In this document: positions 46,421 to 55,656 of the stretch, in pieces
Layout of the letters: every line of letters begins with the position of its first letter
Position numbering within the stretch: the first letter of the stretch is position 1
Assembly: GCF_033170155.1 (NCBI RefSeq)
Contig: NZ_CP137079.1
Span: forward strand, 2,356,001-2,420,000
Direction of reading: 5' to 3'
Length of the DNA stretch: 64,000 bases
DNA from: Raineyella sp. W15-4
Lineage (GTDB): Bacteria > Actinomycetota > Actinomycetes > Propionibacteriales > Propionibacteriaceae
Made by a program: the position numbers and the translations under genes
The notes under the pieces: model-generated
What the model saw: only the letters and a program-made list of their open reading frames with translations
What the model was told of the DNA's origin: nothing
The model's database searches: none

Positions 46421-47362
46421 ATCGATCGCCAGGGCGAGGAAGATCAGCGCCAGGTAGGAGTTCGACCAGTGGAACAGTCGCATCGGCTTGAGTGCGGCGT
46501 CCGTCAGGCCGCGGTGCGCCCGGCGCCACAGGGCGATCGCCTCTCCGAGGAAGGCTGCGCCACCCACCAGGGCGACGGCCGGGTAGAGCCAGCCGGTGCC
46601 GCCGACGGGCCACAGCACCAGCGTGACCAGCACAGTGACCACGGCGTAGCCGAGGATCTGGTCGGCGACCAACGGGGCCGGCTTGACCACCGGGAGCATC
46701 GGCACGTCGACGTTCGCGTAGTCCTCGCGGTAGCGGATCGCCAGCGCCCAGGTGTGCGGCGGGGTCCAGAAGAAGACGATGAGGAACATCACCAGTGGTG
46801 CCCAGCCGACCGAGCCGGTGACGACGGTCCAGGCGATCAGCGGCGGGAAGCAGCCCGCGATACCACCCCAGACGATGTTCTGGGCGGTCCGGCGCTTCAG
46901 CAGCATGGTGTAGACCAGCACGTAGAAGAGGATCGCGGCCAGGCCCAGGACGCCGGACAGCAGATTGCCCCCCAGCCCGAGCACGGCGAGCGCGACGATG
47001 CCGAGGACCACCCCGAAGACCAGGGCGGCGGGACCGGAGATCTCGTGGCGCGGGATCGGCCGTCGACGGGTGCGGCGCATCTGCTCGTCGATGTCGCGGT
47101 CGTACACGTTGTTGAAGACGTTGGCCGACCCGGCTGCGGCGTACCCACCGATCAGCACGACCAGCACGTCCTGCCAGCGTGGCAGCCCGCGCGCGGCGAG
47201 GAACATCGCGGGCACCGCGGTGATCAGCAGCAGTTCGATGACCCGGGGTTTCGTGAGTCGTACGTACGCCCCGACGACATCCATGAACCCGGCATGCGCG
47301 GGAGCTGCCAGGGTCCCCGTGTCCGGGGAGTCCGGCCTCGACTGGGCGTCCACTACTGACAC
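46406..47362 (-). CDS. ctaB: Protoheme IX farnesyltransferase (heme O synthase)
   Basis: Adds a farnesyl group to heme B to give heme O for cytochrome oxidase. The 318-residue protein is a UbiA-type prenyltransferase with about nine membrane helices. The first Mg-binding motif is NVFNNVYDRDIDEQMRRT and the second is in YREDYANVDVPMLP. It diverges from the tkt operon, the usual actinobacterial layout. Start is GTG 47362. Confidence 0.96.
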   Translation of the reverse strand: MSVVDAQSRPDSPDTGTLAAPAHAGFMDVVGAYVRLTKPRVIELLLITAVPAMFLAARGLPRWQDVLVVLIGGYAAAGSANVFNNVYDRDIDEQMRRTRRRPIPRHEISGPAALVFGVVLGIVALAVLGLGGNLLSGVLGLAAILFYVLVYTMLLKRRTAQNIVWGGIAGCFPPLIAWTVVTGSVGWAPLVMFLIVFFWTPPHTWALAIRYREDYANVDVPMLPVVKPAPLVADQILGYAVVTVLVTLVLWPVGGTGWLYPAVALVGGAAFLGEAIALWRRAHRGLTDAALKPMRLFHWSNSYLALIFLALAIDPLIF

Positions 47363-47546
47363 ATTTCCCTTCCGGAGGTCCGCGACCCCCGGACCTGCTC
47401 CGGCTCACCCTACCGGCGGCGACGGCGCGCACCCAGCGCCGGTCCCACCGCCGGCACACCGACACGCCGGACCTGGTCCGGCCCGGCCCGACGGGGTGCC
47501 GGCGCGATACCCGGCGACCCCGTGTCGGGCGGTCGAAGGGCCTGCG

Positions 47547-47560
47547 TAGGCTCGGGGGTG
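47547..47560 (+). promoter_or_regulatory. Candidate tkt operon promoter (-10 box)
   Basis: TAGGCT at about 47547-47552 in the ctaB-tkt divergent region fits the TAnnnT pattern; transcription would start near 47560, leaving a 60-base leader before tkt. No clear -35. Confidence 0.35.
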
Positions 47561-47618
47561 TGATGTCGGGGACACCGTACGTCGGGACGCCCGGAAGGGC
47601 TGCCGGAAAGGACGCAGA

Positions 47619-49778
47619 ATGACCGTTACCTCCACCACCCCTGCTCTGGAATGGAGCGCCTCGGACGAGAAGGCCGTGGACACGTCGCGGCTGCTGGCCG
47701 CCGACGCCGTGCAGAAGGTGGGCAACGGCCACCCGGGCACCGCGATGAGCCTCGCCCCGGTCGCGTACACACTGTTCCAGAAGGTCATGCGGCACGATCC
47801 CGCTGACACCGCCTGGGTCGGCCGGGACCGCTTCGTGCTGAGTGCGGGCCACTCCTCGCTCACCCAGTACGTCCAGCTCTACCTCGGCGGCTTCGGCCTC
47901 GAGCTGTCCGACCTCGAGGCGCTGCGCACCTGGGGGTCGAGGACCCCGGGCCACCCCGAGTACGGGCACACCCCGGGGATCGAGACCACCACCGGCCCGC
48001 TGGGCCAGGGCATCAGCAACGCCGTCGGCATGGCGATGGCCGCCCGCCGCGAGCGCGGCCTGTTCGACCCCGACGCCGCGCCCGGCGAGTCGCCCTTCGA
48101 CCATCGGGTGTACGTCATCTGCTCCGAGGGTGATCTGGAGGAGGGCGTCTCCGGCGAGGCCTCCTCGATCGCCGGCACCCAGCAGCTCGGCAACCTGATC
48201 GTGATCTACGACGAGAACGAGATCTCGATCGAGGACGACACCGTCATCGCCTTCAACGAGGACGTCGCCCAGCGCTACCAGGCGTACGGCTGGCACGTGC
48301 AGACCCTCGACTGGCGCAAGCCCGGCCAGGACTACGTCGAGGACGTCGACGGCCTCTACCGGGCGATCCTCGCCGCCCAGGCGGTGACCGACAAGCCGTC
48401 GTTCATCCGGCTGCGGACGATCATCGGCTGGCCGGCCCCGACCAAGCAGGGCACCGGCGGGGTGCACGGGTCGGCGATCGGCGAGGACGAGATCCGCGCC
48501 ACCAAGGAACTGCTCGGCTTCGACCCCGACCAGCACTTCATCGTCGGTGAGGACGTCCTGGCCCACACCCGGGGCCTGGTCGCCCGTGGCCGGGCCGCCC
48601 ACGAGGAGTGGCAGCAGACGTTCGATGCCTGGGCCGCCGCCCACCCGGACAACAAGGCCCTCTTCGACCGGCTGGCCGCCCGCGAGCTGCCGGCCGGCTG
48701 GGAGGACGTGCTGCCGGCCTTCGCCGCCGATGCCAAGGGGATCGCCACCCGCGCTGCCTCCGGCAAGGTGCTCTCCGCCCTGGCCCCGGTGCTGCCCGAG
48801 CTGTGGGGCGGTTCGGCCGACCTCGCCGGCTCGAACAACACCACCCCCGACGGGCAGCCGAGCTTCCTGCCGGAGGACCGGCAGTCCAAGAAGTTCCCCG
48901 GCAACCCGTACGGCCGGGTGCTGCACTTCGGCATCCGCGAGCACGCCATGGGCGCGATCCTGAACGGCATCGCGGCGCACGGCGACACCCGCGTCTACGG
49001 CGGCACGTTCTTCGTGTTCTCCGACTACATGCGCGGTGCGGTCCGGCTCGCGGCGCTGATGAAGCTGCCGGTCACCTATGTGTGGACCCACGACTCCATC
49101 GGTGTCGGCGAGGACGGCCCGACCCACCAGCCGATCGAGCACCTGGCCGCCTACCGGGCGATCATCGGTCTCGACGTGGTCCGCCCCGCCGACGCGAACG
49201 AGACCGCCCAGGCCTGGGCGCAGATCCTGCGCCACCGCGACCGCCCGGCAGCCCTGGTGCTCACCCGGCAGAACCTGCCGATCGTCCCGCGCGGGACCGA
49301 CGGCTACGCCGACGCCTCGAACGTCGCCCGGGGCGGCTACGTCCTCAAGGACTCCGAGGGCACCCCCGACGTCATCCTGATCGGCACCGGCTCCGAGGTG
49401 CAGCTCGCGCTGGCCGCCCAGGAGCAACTGGCCGCCGAGGGCGTCCGGGCCCGCGTCGTCTCCCTGCCGTGCCGCGAGTGGTTCGACGAGCAGGACGACG
49501 CCTACCGCGACGCCGTGCTGCCGACCGACGTCCGCGCCCGGGTGTCCGTCGAGGCCGGTATCGCCCTGGGCTGGAGTGACCTGGTCGGCGACGCCGGCCG
49601 CACGGTTTCCCTCGACCACTACGGCGCGTCCGCCGCGGGCGGACTGCTGTTCCAGAAGTTCGGCTTCACCCCCGAGGCCGTCGTCGCCGCGGCGAAGGAA
49701 TCCCTCGCCGCCGCCTCCGCCGGCACCGCGCTGACGAACCGTCGCGCCGCCTCCGGCCCGGCCCGCCTCGGCGCCTGA
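47619..49778 (+). CDS. tkt: Transketolase
   Basis: Thiamine-diphosphate enzyme moving two-carbon units between sugar phosphates in the pentose phosphate pathway. The 719-residue protein has the TPP-binding region [15 protein letters not shown] (near 170), the substrate histidine in [25 protein letters not shown] and the second-domain [27 protein letters not shown] lies upstream. It leads the tkt-tal-zwf-opcA cluster. Confidence 0.97.
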   Translation: MTVTSTTPALEWSASDEKAVDTSRLLAADAVQKVGNGHPGTAMSLAPVAYTLFQKVMRHDPADTAWVGRDRFVLSAGHSSLTQYVQLYLGGFGLELSDLEALRTWGSRTPGHPEYGHTPGIETTTGPLGQGISNAVGMAMAARRERGLFDPDAAPGESPFDHRVYVICSEGDLEEGVSGEASSIAGTQQLGNLIVIYDENEISIEDDTVIAFNEDVAQRYQAYGWHVQTLDWRKPGQDYVEDVDGLYRAILAAQAVTDKPSFIRLRTIIGWPAPTKQGTGGVHGSAIGEDEIRATKELLGFDPDQHFIVGEDVLAHTRGLVARGRAAHEEWQQTFDAWAAAHPDNKALFDRLAARELPAGWEDVLPAFAADAKGIATRAASGKVLSALAPVLPELWGGSADLAGSNNTTPDGQPSFLPEDRQSKKFPGNPYGRVLHFGIREHAMGAILNGIAAHGDTRVYGGTFFVFSDYMRGAVRLAALMKLPVTYVWTHDSIGVGEDGPTHQPIEHLAAYRAIIGLDVVRPADANETAQAWAQILRHRDRPAALVLTRQNLPIVPRGTDGYADASNVARGGYVLKDSEGTPDVILIGTGSEVQLALAAQEQLAAEGVRARVVSLPCREWFDEQDDAYRDAVLPTDVRARVSVEAGIALGWSDLVGDAGRTVSLDHYGASAAGGLLFQKFGFTPEAVVAAAKESLAAASAGTALTNRRAASGPARLGA

Positions 49779-49815
49779 TCCCGTCCGGAATCCTCACGAA
49801 GGAGCACCATCACCG

Positions 49816-50913
49816 ATGAACGCACGACTGAAGTCCCTGGCCGATGCCGGGGTGTCCATCTGGCTCGACGACCTGTCCCGTGCCCGGCTGACGTCCGGCA
49901 ACCTCAAGGACCTGATCGACAACTACTCGGTGAGCGGGGTCACCACCAACCCGACGATCTTCGCCGGCGCGATGTCCCACGGTGACGCGTACGCCGCCCA
50001 GGTGCGTGAGCTCAAGGCCGCCGGCGCCGATGTGGACGCCGTCATCCGGGCCGCCACCACCGACGACGTCCGGGCCGCCTGCGACCTGTTCACCGACCTC
50101 TACGCCGCCTCCAAGGGCTTCGACGGCCGGGTCTCCATCGAGGTCGACCCGCGGCTGGCGAACGAGACCGAGACCACCGTGGCCCAGGCCAAGGAGCTGC
50201 ACGAGGCCGTCGGCCGGGAGAACGTGCTGATCAAGATCCCGGCCACCCTGGCCGGGCTGCCGGCGATCACCGCGACGATCGCGGAGGGGATCAGCGTCAA
50301 CGTCACGCTGATCTTCTCGGTGGCCCGCTATCAGCAGGTCATCGACGCCTACGTCGCCGGTCTGGAGCAGGCCGCGGCGGCGGGCAAGGATCTGTCGACG
50401 ATCCACTCGGTGGCCTCGTTCTTCGTGTCCCGGGTGGACACCGAGATCGACAAGCGCCTCCAGGCCGCCGGGGCGGACGCCTCGCTCGCCGGACGGGCCG
50501 GCCTGGCCAACGCCCGGCTGGCGTACAAGCTGTTCGAGGAGACCATCGCCTCCGACCGCTGGCAGGCGCTGGCGGCCAAGGGTGCCAACCCGCAGCGGCC
50601 GCTGTGGGCCTCGACAGGGGTGAAGAACCCGGCCTACCCGGACACCATGTACGTCGCCGACCTGATCGTCGACGGCGTCGTCAACACCATGCCGGAGAAG
50701 ACGATGATGGCCTTCGGCGACCATGGGGAGACCCTGCCGGACACCATCACCGGGCACTACGCCGAGGCCCGGCAGGTCTTCGATTCCCTGACCGCCGCCG
50801 GGATCGACCTGGACGACGTCTACCGGGTCCTGGAGACCGAGGGCGTGGAGAAGTTCATCGTCTCCTGGAACGAGCTGATCGAGACGGTCCGGACCGCCCT
50901 CGACAACGCCTGA
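49816..50913 (+). CDS. tal: Transaldolase
   Basis: Transfers a dihydroxyacetone unit from sedoheptulose-7-phosphate. The 365-residue protein is of the long actinobacterial type, with [25 protein letters not shown], the Schiff-base lysine in [13 protein letters not shown] and [22 protein letters not shown] lies 12 bases before the ATG, 37 bases after tkt. Confidence 0.97.
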   Translation: MNARLKSLADAGVSIWLDDLSRARLTSGNLKDLIDNYSVSGVTTNPTIFAGAMSHGDAYAAQVRELKAAGADVDAVIRAATTDDVRAACDLFTDLYAASKGFDGRVSIEVDPRLANETETTVAQAKELHEAVGRENVLIKIPATLAGLPAITATIAEGISVNVTLIFSVARYQQVIDAYVAGLEQAAAAGKDLSTIHSVASFFVSRVDTEIDKRLQAAGADASLAGRAGLANARLAYKLFEETIASDRWQALAAKGANPQRPLWASTGVKNPAYPDTMYVADLIVDGVVNTMPEKTMMAFGDHGETLPDTITGHYAEARQVFDSLTAAGIDLDDVYRVLETEGVEKFIVSWNELIETVRTALDNA

Positions 50914-50967
50914 CCCTCACCGAGGGACGCAGTGGGCCTGACCCTCACCGAGGGAACGCAGGGGCTG
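50912..50967 (+). terminator. Duplicated hairpin after tal
   Basis: Two near-identical 28-bp units each contain CCCTCACCGAGGG (50914-50926 and 50942-50954), a 5-bp stem with ACC loop. The first begins at the tal stop codon. They may end or attenuate tkt-tal transcription; alternatively they are a simple duplication. Confidence 0.5.
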
Positions 50968-51031
50968 GCACGATGGGTGCCGGCCCCTGTGGCGTCCCCG
51001 GCTGCGGACACCAGCTGACTGACGGACACTC

Positions 51032-51055
51032 TGATTGACTGATTGACTGATTGAC
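51032..51055 (+). repeat. Octanucleotide tandem repeat upstream of zwf
   Basis: TGATTGAC occurs three times head to tail, preceded by related TGACTGAC sequence. It lies about 130 bases before the zwf start. Confidence 0.85.
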
Positions 51056-51104
51056 GGACGCGACGCCATGCCCCCAGCGGGACGGCTCCCGGTCGCCCTG
51101 GTGG

Positions 51105-51128
51105 TGAACACTAGAGTTGTTGAACACT
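51105..51128 (+). promoter_or_regulatory. Candidate zwf promoter with direct repeat
   Basis: TGAACACT occurs at 51105-51112 and 51121-51128, 16 bases apart, in an AT-rich patch with TAGAGT between them as a possible -10. May be a regulator site controlling zwf-opcA. Confidence 0.4.
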
Positions 51129-51188
51129 GAAGCAAATCTGCGGTGGGGACGACCCTCCGACGTGGACGCCTCGACGTGAAGGAGAACA

Positions 51189-52757
51189 ATGACCCAGGAC
51201 AGCGCTGTGGTGGCACCGCCACAGGATGTCTCCCGCTATCTCAATCCACTGCGCGACGAGCGTGACCGGCGGCTGCCCCGGATCGCCGGCCCCTCGGTCC
51301 TGGTGATGTTCGGCGTCACCGGCGACCTGGCCCGCAAGAAGCTGATGCCCGCCGTCTATGACCTGGCCAACCGGGGGCTGCTGCCGCCGGGGTTCGCCTT
51401 CGTCGGCTTCGCCCGCCGCGACTGGGTGGACCAGGATTTCGCCCAGGTGGTCGGTGAGGCGGTCCGCGAGCACGCCCGGACGCCCTACCGCGAGGAGGTC
51501 TGGCAGCAGCTGCTGGCGGGCATCCGCTTCGTCCAGGGCGAGTTCACCGATGACGAGGCGTTCGACCGGCTGAAGACGACCCTGGAGGACCTGGACCGCA
51601 CCCAGGGCACCGGCGGCAATCACGCGTTCTACCTGTCGGTACCGCCGAAGTTCTTCGAGGTGGTGATCGACCAGCTGAAGAAGCACGGCCTGGCCGAGCA
51701 GTCCGACACCTCCTGGAAGCGGGTGGTGATCGAGAAGCCGTTCGGCCACGACCTGACCAGCGCCCAGCAGCTGGAGCGGGTGGTGTCGTCGGCCTTCCAG
51801 GAGAACCAGGTGTTCCGGATCGACCACTACCTGGGCAAGGAGACCGTGCAGAACCTGCTGGCCCTCCGCTTCGCGAACACCATGTTCGAGCCGCTGTGGA
51901 ACAACAACTACCTGTCGCACGTCCAGATCACCATGGCCGAGGACATCGGCATCGGCGGTCGGGCCGGCTACTACGACGGCGTCGGGGCGGCCCGGGACGT
52001 GATCCAGAACCACCTGCTGCAGCTGTTCGCGCTCACCGCGATGGAGGAGCCGACCGGGATGGGCGCCGACGCCCTGCGGGCCGAGAAGGAGAAGGTGCTC
52101 GAGGCCACCAGCGCCACCCGCCGGTTCGACCAGCACACCGCCCGCGGCATCTACGACGGCGGCTGGTCCGGCGGCGAGCTCGTCAAGGGCTACCTGGAGG
52201 AGGACGGCATTCCGGCCGACTCCACCACCGAGACGTACGCCGCGATCCGCGTCGACGTGCACAACCGGCGCTGGGCCGGGGTCCCGTTCTACCTGCGGAC
52301 CGGCAAGCGGATGCCCACCCGGGTCACCGAGATCGCGCTCCAGTTCAAGCAGCTGCCGTTCGTGCCGTTCAACGCACACGACACCTCCACCCTCGGCGCG
52401 AACGCCCTGGTGCTGCGGATCCAACCCGAGGAGGGGGTCACCCTGCGGTTCGGGGCCAAGGTGCCCGGCACGCAGATGGAGGTCCGCGACGTCAACATGG
52501 ACTTCGAGTACGGCTCCTCCTTCACCGAGTCCAGTCCCGAGGCGTACGAACGCCTGATCCTGGACGTGCTGCTCGGCGATCCGCCGCTGTTCCCGCGCAG
52601 CACGGAGGTCGAGGAGTCCTGGCGCATCCTCGACCCCGTGCTGGACTACTGGGCAGGCCTGAAGACCCAGCCCGAGAGCTACCGGCCGGGCACCTGGGGG
52701 CCGAAGTCGGCCCGCGAGATGCTCGCCCGCGACGGCGTCGCCTGGCGCCGGCCCTGA
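51189..52757 (+). CDS. zwf: Glucose-6-phosphate dehydrogenase
   Basis: First committed step of the oxidative pentose phosphate pathway, making NADPH. The 522-residue protein has the NADP site VMFGVTGDLARKKLMPA, the catalytic RIDHYLGKE histidine and VVIEKPFGHD. AAGGAG precedes the ATG. It follows tal after 275 bases with its own probable promoter and precedes opcA, which it needs for full activity. Confidence 0.97.
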   Translation: MTQDSAVVAPPQDVSRYLNPLRDERDRRLPRIAGPSVLVMFGVTGDLARKKLMPAVYDLANRGLLPPGFAFVGFARRDWVDQDFAQVVGEAVREHARTPYREEVWQQLLAGIRFVQGEFTDDEAFDRLKTTLEDLDRTQGTGGNHAFYLSVPPKFFEVVIDQLKKHGLAEQSDTSWKRVVIEKPFGHDLTSAQQLERVVSSAFQENQVFRIDHYLGKETVQNLLALRFANTMFEPLWNNNYLSHVQITMAEDIGIGGRAGYYDGVGAARDVIQNHLLQLFALTAMEEPTGMGADALRAEKEKVLEATSATRRFDQHTARGIYDGGWSGGELVKGYLEEDGIPADSTTETYAAIRVDVHNRRWAGVPFYLRTGKRMPTRVTEIALQFKQLPFVPFNAHDTSTLGANALVLRIQPEEGVTLRFGAKVPGTQMEVRDVNMDFEYGSSFTESSPEAYERLILDVLLGDPPLFPRSTEVEESWRILDPVLDYWAGLKTQPESYRPGTWGPKSAREMLARDGVAWRRP

Positions 52758-52783
52758 TCATCCGCTGCTGACGAGGAGTCGAC

Positions 52784-53728
52784 ATGACCATCGAGATGAA
52801 GGACACCACGGCCGCCCGCGTGACCAGCGCCCTGCTCGGCCACCACCACGAGCTCGGCAACGCCGGCAGCGGCATGGTGCACACGTTCATCGTCGCCACC
52901 GACCGCGACGACTACTGGGAGGCCTACAACGCCGCACTGGCCGCGAACCGCGAGCACCCCTCGCGGATCCTGATCGTGATCCGCGACCCCGAGGCCCCCG
53001 ACGGCCTGGACGCGTCGATCCACACCGAGACCGAGGCCCGCGGGGACGTCATCGTGCTGACCATGCGCGGCCGGACGGTGGAGCACCCCGGCTCGGTGCT
53101 GCGTCCGCTGCTGGTGGCGGACCTGCCGGTGGTGGTGTGGTGGCCCAACGAGGCGCCCGAGGACCTGCTCACCGACCGGATCGGCAAGCTGGCCAACCGG
53201 CGCATCACCGATGCCCTCGGCGCGGTGAACCCGACCCAGGCGATCATCGACCGGGCCTACTACCACTCGGCCGGTGACACCGACCTGGCCTGGACCCGGA
53301 CCACGACATGGCGGGCGCTGCTCGCCGCCGCTCTCGACCAGGTGCGCCAGCCGGTCACCGCCGCCACCGTCGAGGCCGCCACCGACAACGCCCCGGCGAG
53401 CCTGCTCGCCGCCTGGCTGGGGCTCCGGCTGGGGGTGGAGGTCACGGTGATCCAGACCGCCGGACCGGGCATCACCGCCGCCCGGCTGCAGACCCCGGCG
53501 GGGGTGGTCGAGATCGTCCGGACCGGCCTGGAGGACACCGTCTATCGGATGCCGGGTCAGCCCGAACGCAAGGTGGCGCTGCGCCGCCGCAACGTCGACG
53601 AGCTGATCACCGAGGAGCTGCGCCGGATGGACGACGACGTGGTGCTGGCCGAGGTGCTGGCCGAGATGGTCCGGCAGAACGGCCAGTGCGCCCTGGACCT
53701 GTCCCGACGCGGAGCGACGACGGTCTGA
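52784..53728 (+). CDS. opcA: Glucose-6-phosphate dehydrogenase assembly/allosteric protein OpcA
   Basis: The 314-residue protein matches the OpcA family found next to zwf in actinobacteria and cyanobacteria: NAGSGMVHTFIVATDRDD, LPVVVWWPNEAP and AWLGLRLGVEVTV. OpcA activates or helps assemble G6PDH. Twenty-six bases separate it from zwf. The 6-phosphogluconolactonase gene (pgl) that often follows is absent here; a terminator and the convergent rbpA come next. Confidence 0.95.
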   Translation: MTIEMKDTTAARVTSALLGHHHELGNAGSGMVHTFIVATDRDDYWEAYNAALAANREHPSRILIVIRDPEAPDGLDASIHTETEARGDVIVLTMRGRTVEHPGSVLRPLLVADLPVVVWWPNEAPEDLLTDRIGKLANRRITDALGAVNPTQAIIDRAYYHSAGDTDLAWTRTTTWRALLAAALDQVRQPVTAATVEAATDNAPASLLAAWLGLRLGVEVTVIQTAGPGITAARLQTPAGVVEIVRTGLEDTVYRMPGQPERKVALRRRNVDELITEELRRMDDDVVLAEVLAEMVRQNGQCALDLSRRGATTV

Positions 53729-53788
53729 CCGTGGCGGACGTGCCGCCGGCGGCGGCGGCACGCAGCCACGGGTTGGACGACGGCAGAC

Positions 53789-53826
53789 CGATCGCCCCGG
53801 CCCGCACCCGCGGACCGGGGCGATCG
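53789..53826. terminator. Bidirectional hairpin between opcA and rbpA
   Basis: Perfect 12-bp arms CGATCGCCCCGG (53789-53800) and CCGGGGCGATCG (53815-53826) with a 14-nt loop, between two convergent genes. Confidence 0.75.
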
Positions 53827-53833
53827 TCGTCGG

Positions 53834-54190
53834 TCAGTAGATCACCTCGCCGGCCGCGCGACGGGCCCGCAGGGACTGCAGGGCCTCGGCGAGGATCTCC
53901 CTCGCCTCGTCGTCGGAGCGGCGCTCCTTGACGTACGCCAGATGGGTCTTGTAGACCGCGGTCCGGGGCGGGGCGGGCGGATTGAGCTCGTCGGTGTTCG
54001 CCGGCAGGCCGCACCGTGGGCAGTCCCACTCGGCCGGGATCTCCGCCTCGGCCGCGAAGGCCGGCCGCGTCTCGTGGCCGTTGGCGCAGAAGTAGGAGAC
54101 GTACCGGCGCGGCGCCGCATCACCACGGTCGGCCTCCCCCATCGGTCCGGCTCCGACGCGGCTCCCGCGGATCGCGCTACCACCGATCAC
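53834..54190 (-). CDS. rbpA: RNA polymerase-binding protein RbpA
   Basis: Actinobacterial general transcription factor that stabilises sigma-A holoenzyme at promoters. The 118-residue protein has the N-terminal RGSRVG segment, the zinc-type core with C, H and CPRCG (YFCANGHE ... WDCPRCGLPA), the basic linker and the C-terminal sigma-interacting helices (DDEAREILAEALQSLRARR). GTG 54190 is preceded by GGGAGAACAG. It follows secG on the same strand. Confidence 0.95.
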   Translation of the reverse strand: MIGGSAIRGSRVGAGPMGEADRGDAAPRRYVSYFCANGHETRPAFAAEAEIPAEWDCPRCGLPANTDELNPPAPPRTAVYKTHLAYVKERRSDDEAREILAEALQSLRARRAAGEVIY

Positions 54191-54229
54191 TTGCTGTTCT
54201 CCCTGTCCCAGAGGTTGTCGTACGGCCCG

Positions 54230-54481
54230 TCACAGGCCCGGGTGGGCCCGGTAGAGCACCAGCAGGGCGACGATGCACGCCAGCCAGATGATGCCGATGA
54301 CGAGGGTCAGTCGGTCGAGGTTGCGTTCGGCCATCGACGAACCGCCCATCGACGTGGACATGCCGCCACCGAACAGGTCGGACAACCCACCACCGCGGTT
54401 CTTGTGCAGAAGAATGAACCCGGTCAGGATCACGCTCAGGACCACGAGCACGATGGAGAGCGTCAGGATGGGCCACCACAT
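54230..54481 (-). CDS. secG: Preprotein translocase subunit SecG
   Basis: The 83-residue protein has two membrane helices (about 3-25 and 59-79) separated by the glycine-rich SDLFGGGMSTSMGGSSMAERNLDR loop, cut here as two parts in the family motif. It is a partner of SecY and SecE. A TAGGGT box seven bases before the ATG suggests a leaderless mRNA. In actinobacteria secG normally lies next to tpiA; here about 2.4 kb intervene. Confidence 0.95.
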   Translation of the reverse strand: MWWPILTLSIVLVVLSVILTGFILLHKNRGGGLSDLFGGGMSTSMGGSSMAERNLDRLTLVIGIIWLACIVALLVLYRAHPGL

Positions 54482-54488
54482 GACGACA

Positions 54489-54494
54489 ACCCTA
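54489..54494 (-). promoter_or_regulatory. Leaderless -10 box (secG)
   Basis: TAGGGT on the minus strand, seven bases before ATG 54481. Confidence 0.5.
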
Positions 54495-54567
54495 ACCCAG
54501 CGGTGATCCGGGGCAGAAAACGGTGGCCACCACGGACGACACACGGTCGTCGCGGCCGCCCTGCCGA

Positions 54568-55222
54568 TCACCCCGACATCCTCTCGGCCGCCCTGCCGAC
54601 CACGCAGACGTCCTCTCGACCGCTCGAAAGCTGCGCGCCGACGTCTTCCGAGCGGCAATCCGGAGGGTGACAGGAGACGTCAGGAGGCCGGTGGCGCGGG
54701 GCGCGGGGCCTCGAACGCGGCCGCAGGGTGGCCGGGTCGACCCCGGACTTCTCCAGCAGGGCCTGGCCGGACCCGTCGGCCCGGAGCAGACCCAGGCAGA
54801 GGTGGCGGGACTCGATCGACCGGTCCTTCAGGCGGAATGCCTCGCGCAGGGCGAGCTCGAGGGCCTTCTTGGCGCGGCGGTCAAACCGGGGCTGCCCGGC
54901 CCGCGTCCGCCCGGCCCGGTCGAGCGCACCGGGGCCGAACACCGCGTCGGCCTGCCAGCGGACCTGCTCCAGGTCGACGCCCAGACTCGCCAGAGCATCC
55001 GCGTCCAGCCCACCGGACCGCAACACCGCCCGGTCCGTCGCGATCAGGGCGTCCGGGTCGGCACCACCGGCAGCCAGTGCCGCCCGTACCGTCCCCGATG
55101 TCTCCGCGAGCGCGACCAGCAGATGACCCCGTGCCGATCTCGGCCGATCGGGTCTCCTCGGCGATCCCCACGGCCTGGTGCACCACCCGGCGCGACTCCT
55201 CGGTGAACCGTTCAAACATCAT
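54568..55222 (-). pseudogene. Clp N-terminal-domain protein with a +1 frameshift
   Basis: Reading starts at ATG 55222 or 55219 (MFERFTEESRRVVHQAVGIA) and runs to EIGTG. After a GGGG run (55127-55130) the similarity continues in another frame as HLLVALAETSGTVRAALAA, and further to RRAKKALELALREAFRLKDR and ESRHLCLGLLRADG. These are the two repeats of a Clp N-domain, without ATPase modules. Removing one G restores a single protein. So this is a one-base insertion, a recent pseudogene or a sequencing error; slippage in a G4 run is unlikely to be programmed. The reading extends to a stop at 54568 beyond recognisable sequence. It overlaps the upstream HTH gene by 11 bases. Confidence 0.8.
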
Positions 55223-55427
55223 GCCTCCCATGCTTCTTGTGCACCGCTTGGCGGGAGACCCCCAGTTCGTCGGCGACGTCCTGCCACGACCAGCCGAGCT
55301 GCCGGGCCCGCTCGACCTGGAGCGTCTCCAGGCGGTCGACCAGCACCCGCAGCGACCGGACCGCCCGCAGACCCCGCCCCGGGTCATCCCCGGCGGCCTC
55401 CCGCACCAGCGTCACATCATCGGTCAT
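55212..55427 (-). CDS. Small sigma-like helix-turn-helix protein
   Basis: A 71-residue protein with a helical N-terminal part (LVDRLETLQVERARQLGWS) and a helix-turn-helix WQDVADELGVSRQAVHKKHG near the C-terminus, similar to sigma region 4-like or XRE-like DNA-binding helices. It is coupled to a Clp-N gene, a pair seen in several actinobacteria. The imperfect role: probably a regulator of the pair. An inverted repeat with arms GTCAA/TTGAC lies directly upstream (55430-55445). Confidence 0.75.
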   Translation of the reverse strand: MTDDVTLVREAAGDDPGRGLRAVRSLRVLVDRLETLQVERARQLGWSWQDVADELGVSRQAVHKKHGRHDV

Positions 55428-55429
55428 GC

Positions 55430-55445
55430 GTCAACCTTCATTGAC
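55430..55445. promoter_or_regulatory. Inverted repeat in front of the HTH/Clp-N genes
   Basis: Arms GTCAA and TTGAC around CCTTCA, immediately before the start codon of the HTH gene; candidate autoregulatory operator. Confidence 0.5.
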
Positions 55446-55501
55446 ACCGATCCGCCCCTCAATGGCCGAGCCACGCACGGCGCAAGAGCACGGCCGCTGG
55501 A

Positions 55502-55549
55502 TTCGCCCGTGCGAAGTTACCGAGTGACGCGCACCTTTGCACGGGCGAA
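55502..55549. repeat. Hairpin repeat, copy 1
   Basis: Arms TTCGCCCGTGC (55502-55512) and GCACGGGCGAA (55539-55549) pair perfectly around a 26-nt loop, which can form an inner GTTAC/GTGAC stem. Same orientation and loop length as the copy at 56690-56737; the two flank the AbiEi/DUF559-like gene. Confidence 0.85.
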
Positions 55550-55565
55550 ACGTACGGCCGGCCGG

Positions 55566-55593
55566 TTGACACCGCCGGGTGTGTGTGTAAGGT
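55566..55593 (+). promoter_or_regulatory. Consensus-like promoter antisense to the AbiEi/DUF559-like gene
   Basis: TTGACA, 16-bp spacer, TAAGGT on the plus strand. No plus-strand gene follows; transcription would enter the 3' end of the minus-strand gene at 55657. Confidence 0.45.
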
Positions 55594-55656
55594 GTCGGGC
55601 GCGGTGGATGCTGCACCACGGGTGACCGGCACGGGTACGGTGAATCCGTATCGGGG

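Noticed and set aside
43612-46491. 959-codon plus-strand frame opposite rne
   Set aside because: Shadow of the low-complexity rne coding sequence.
46395-49619. 1074-codon minus-strand frame across ctaB and tkt
   Set aside because: Runs in the wrong frame through ctaB and antisense to tkt; both genes are unmistakable.
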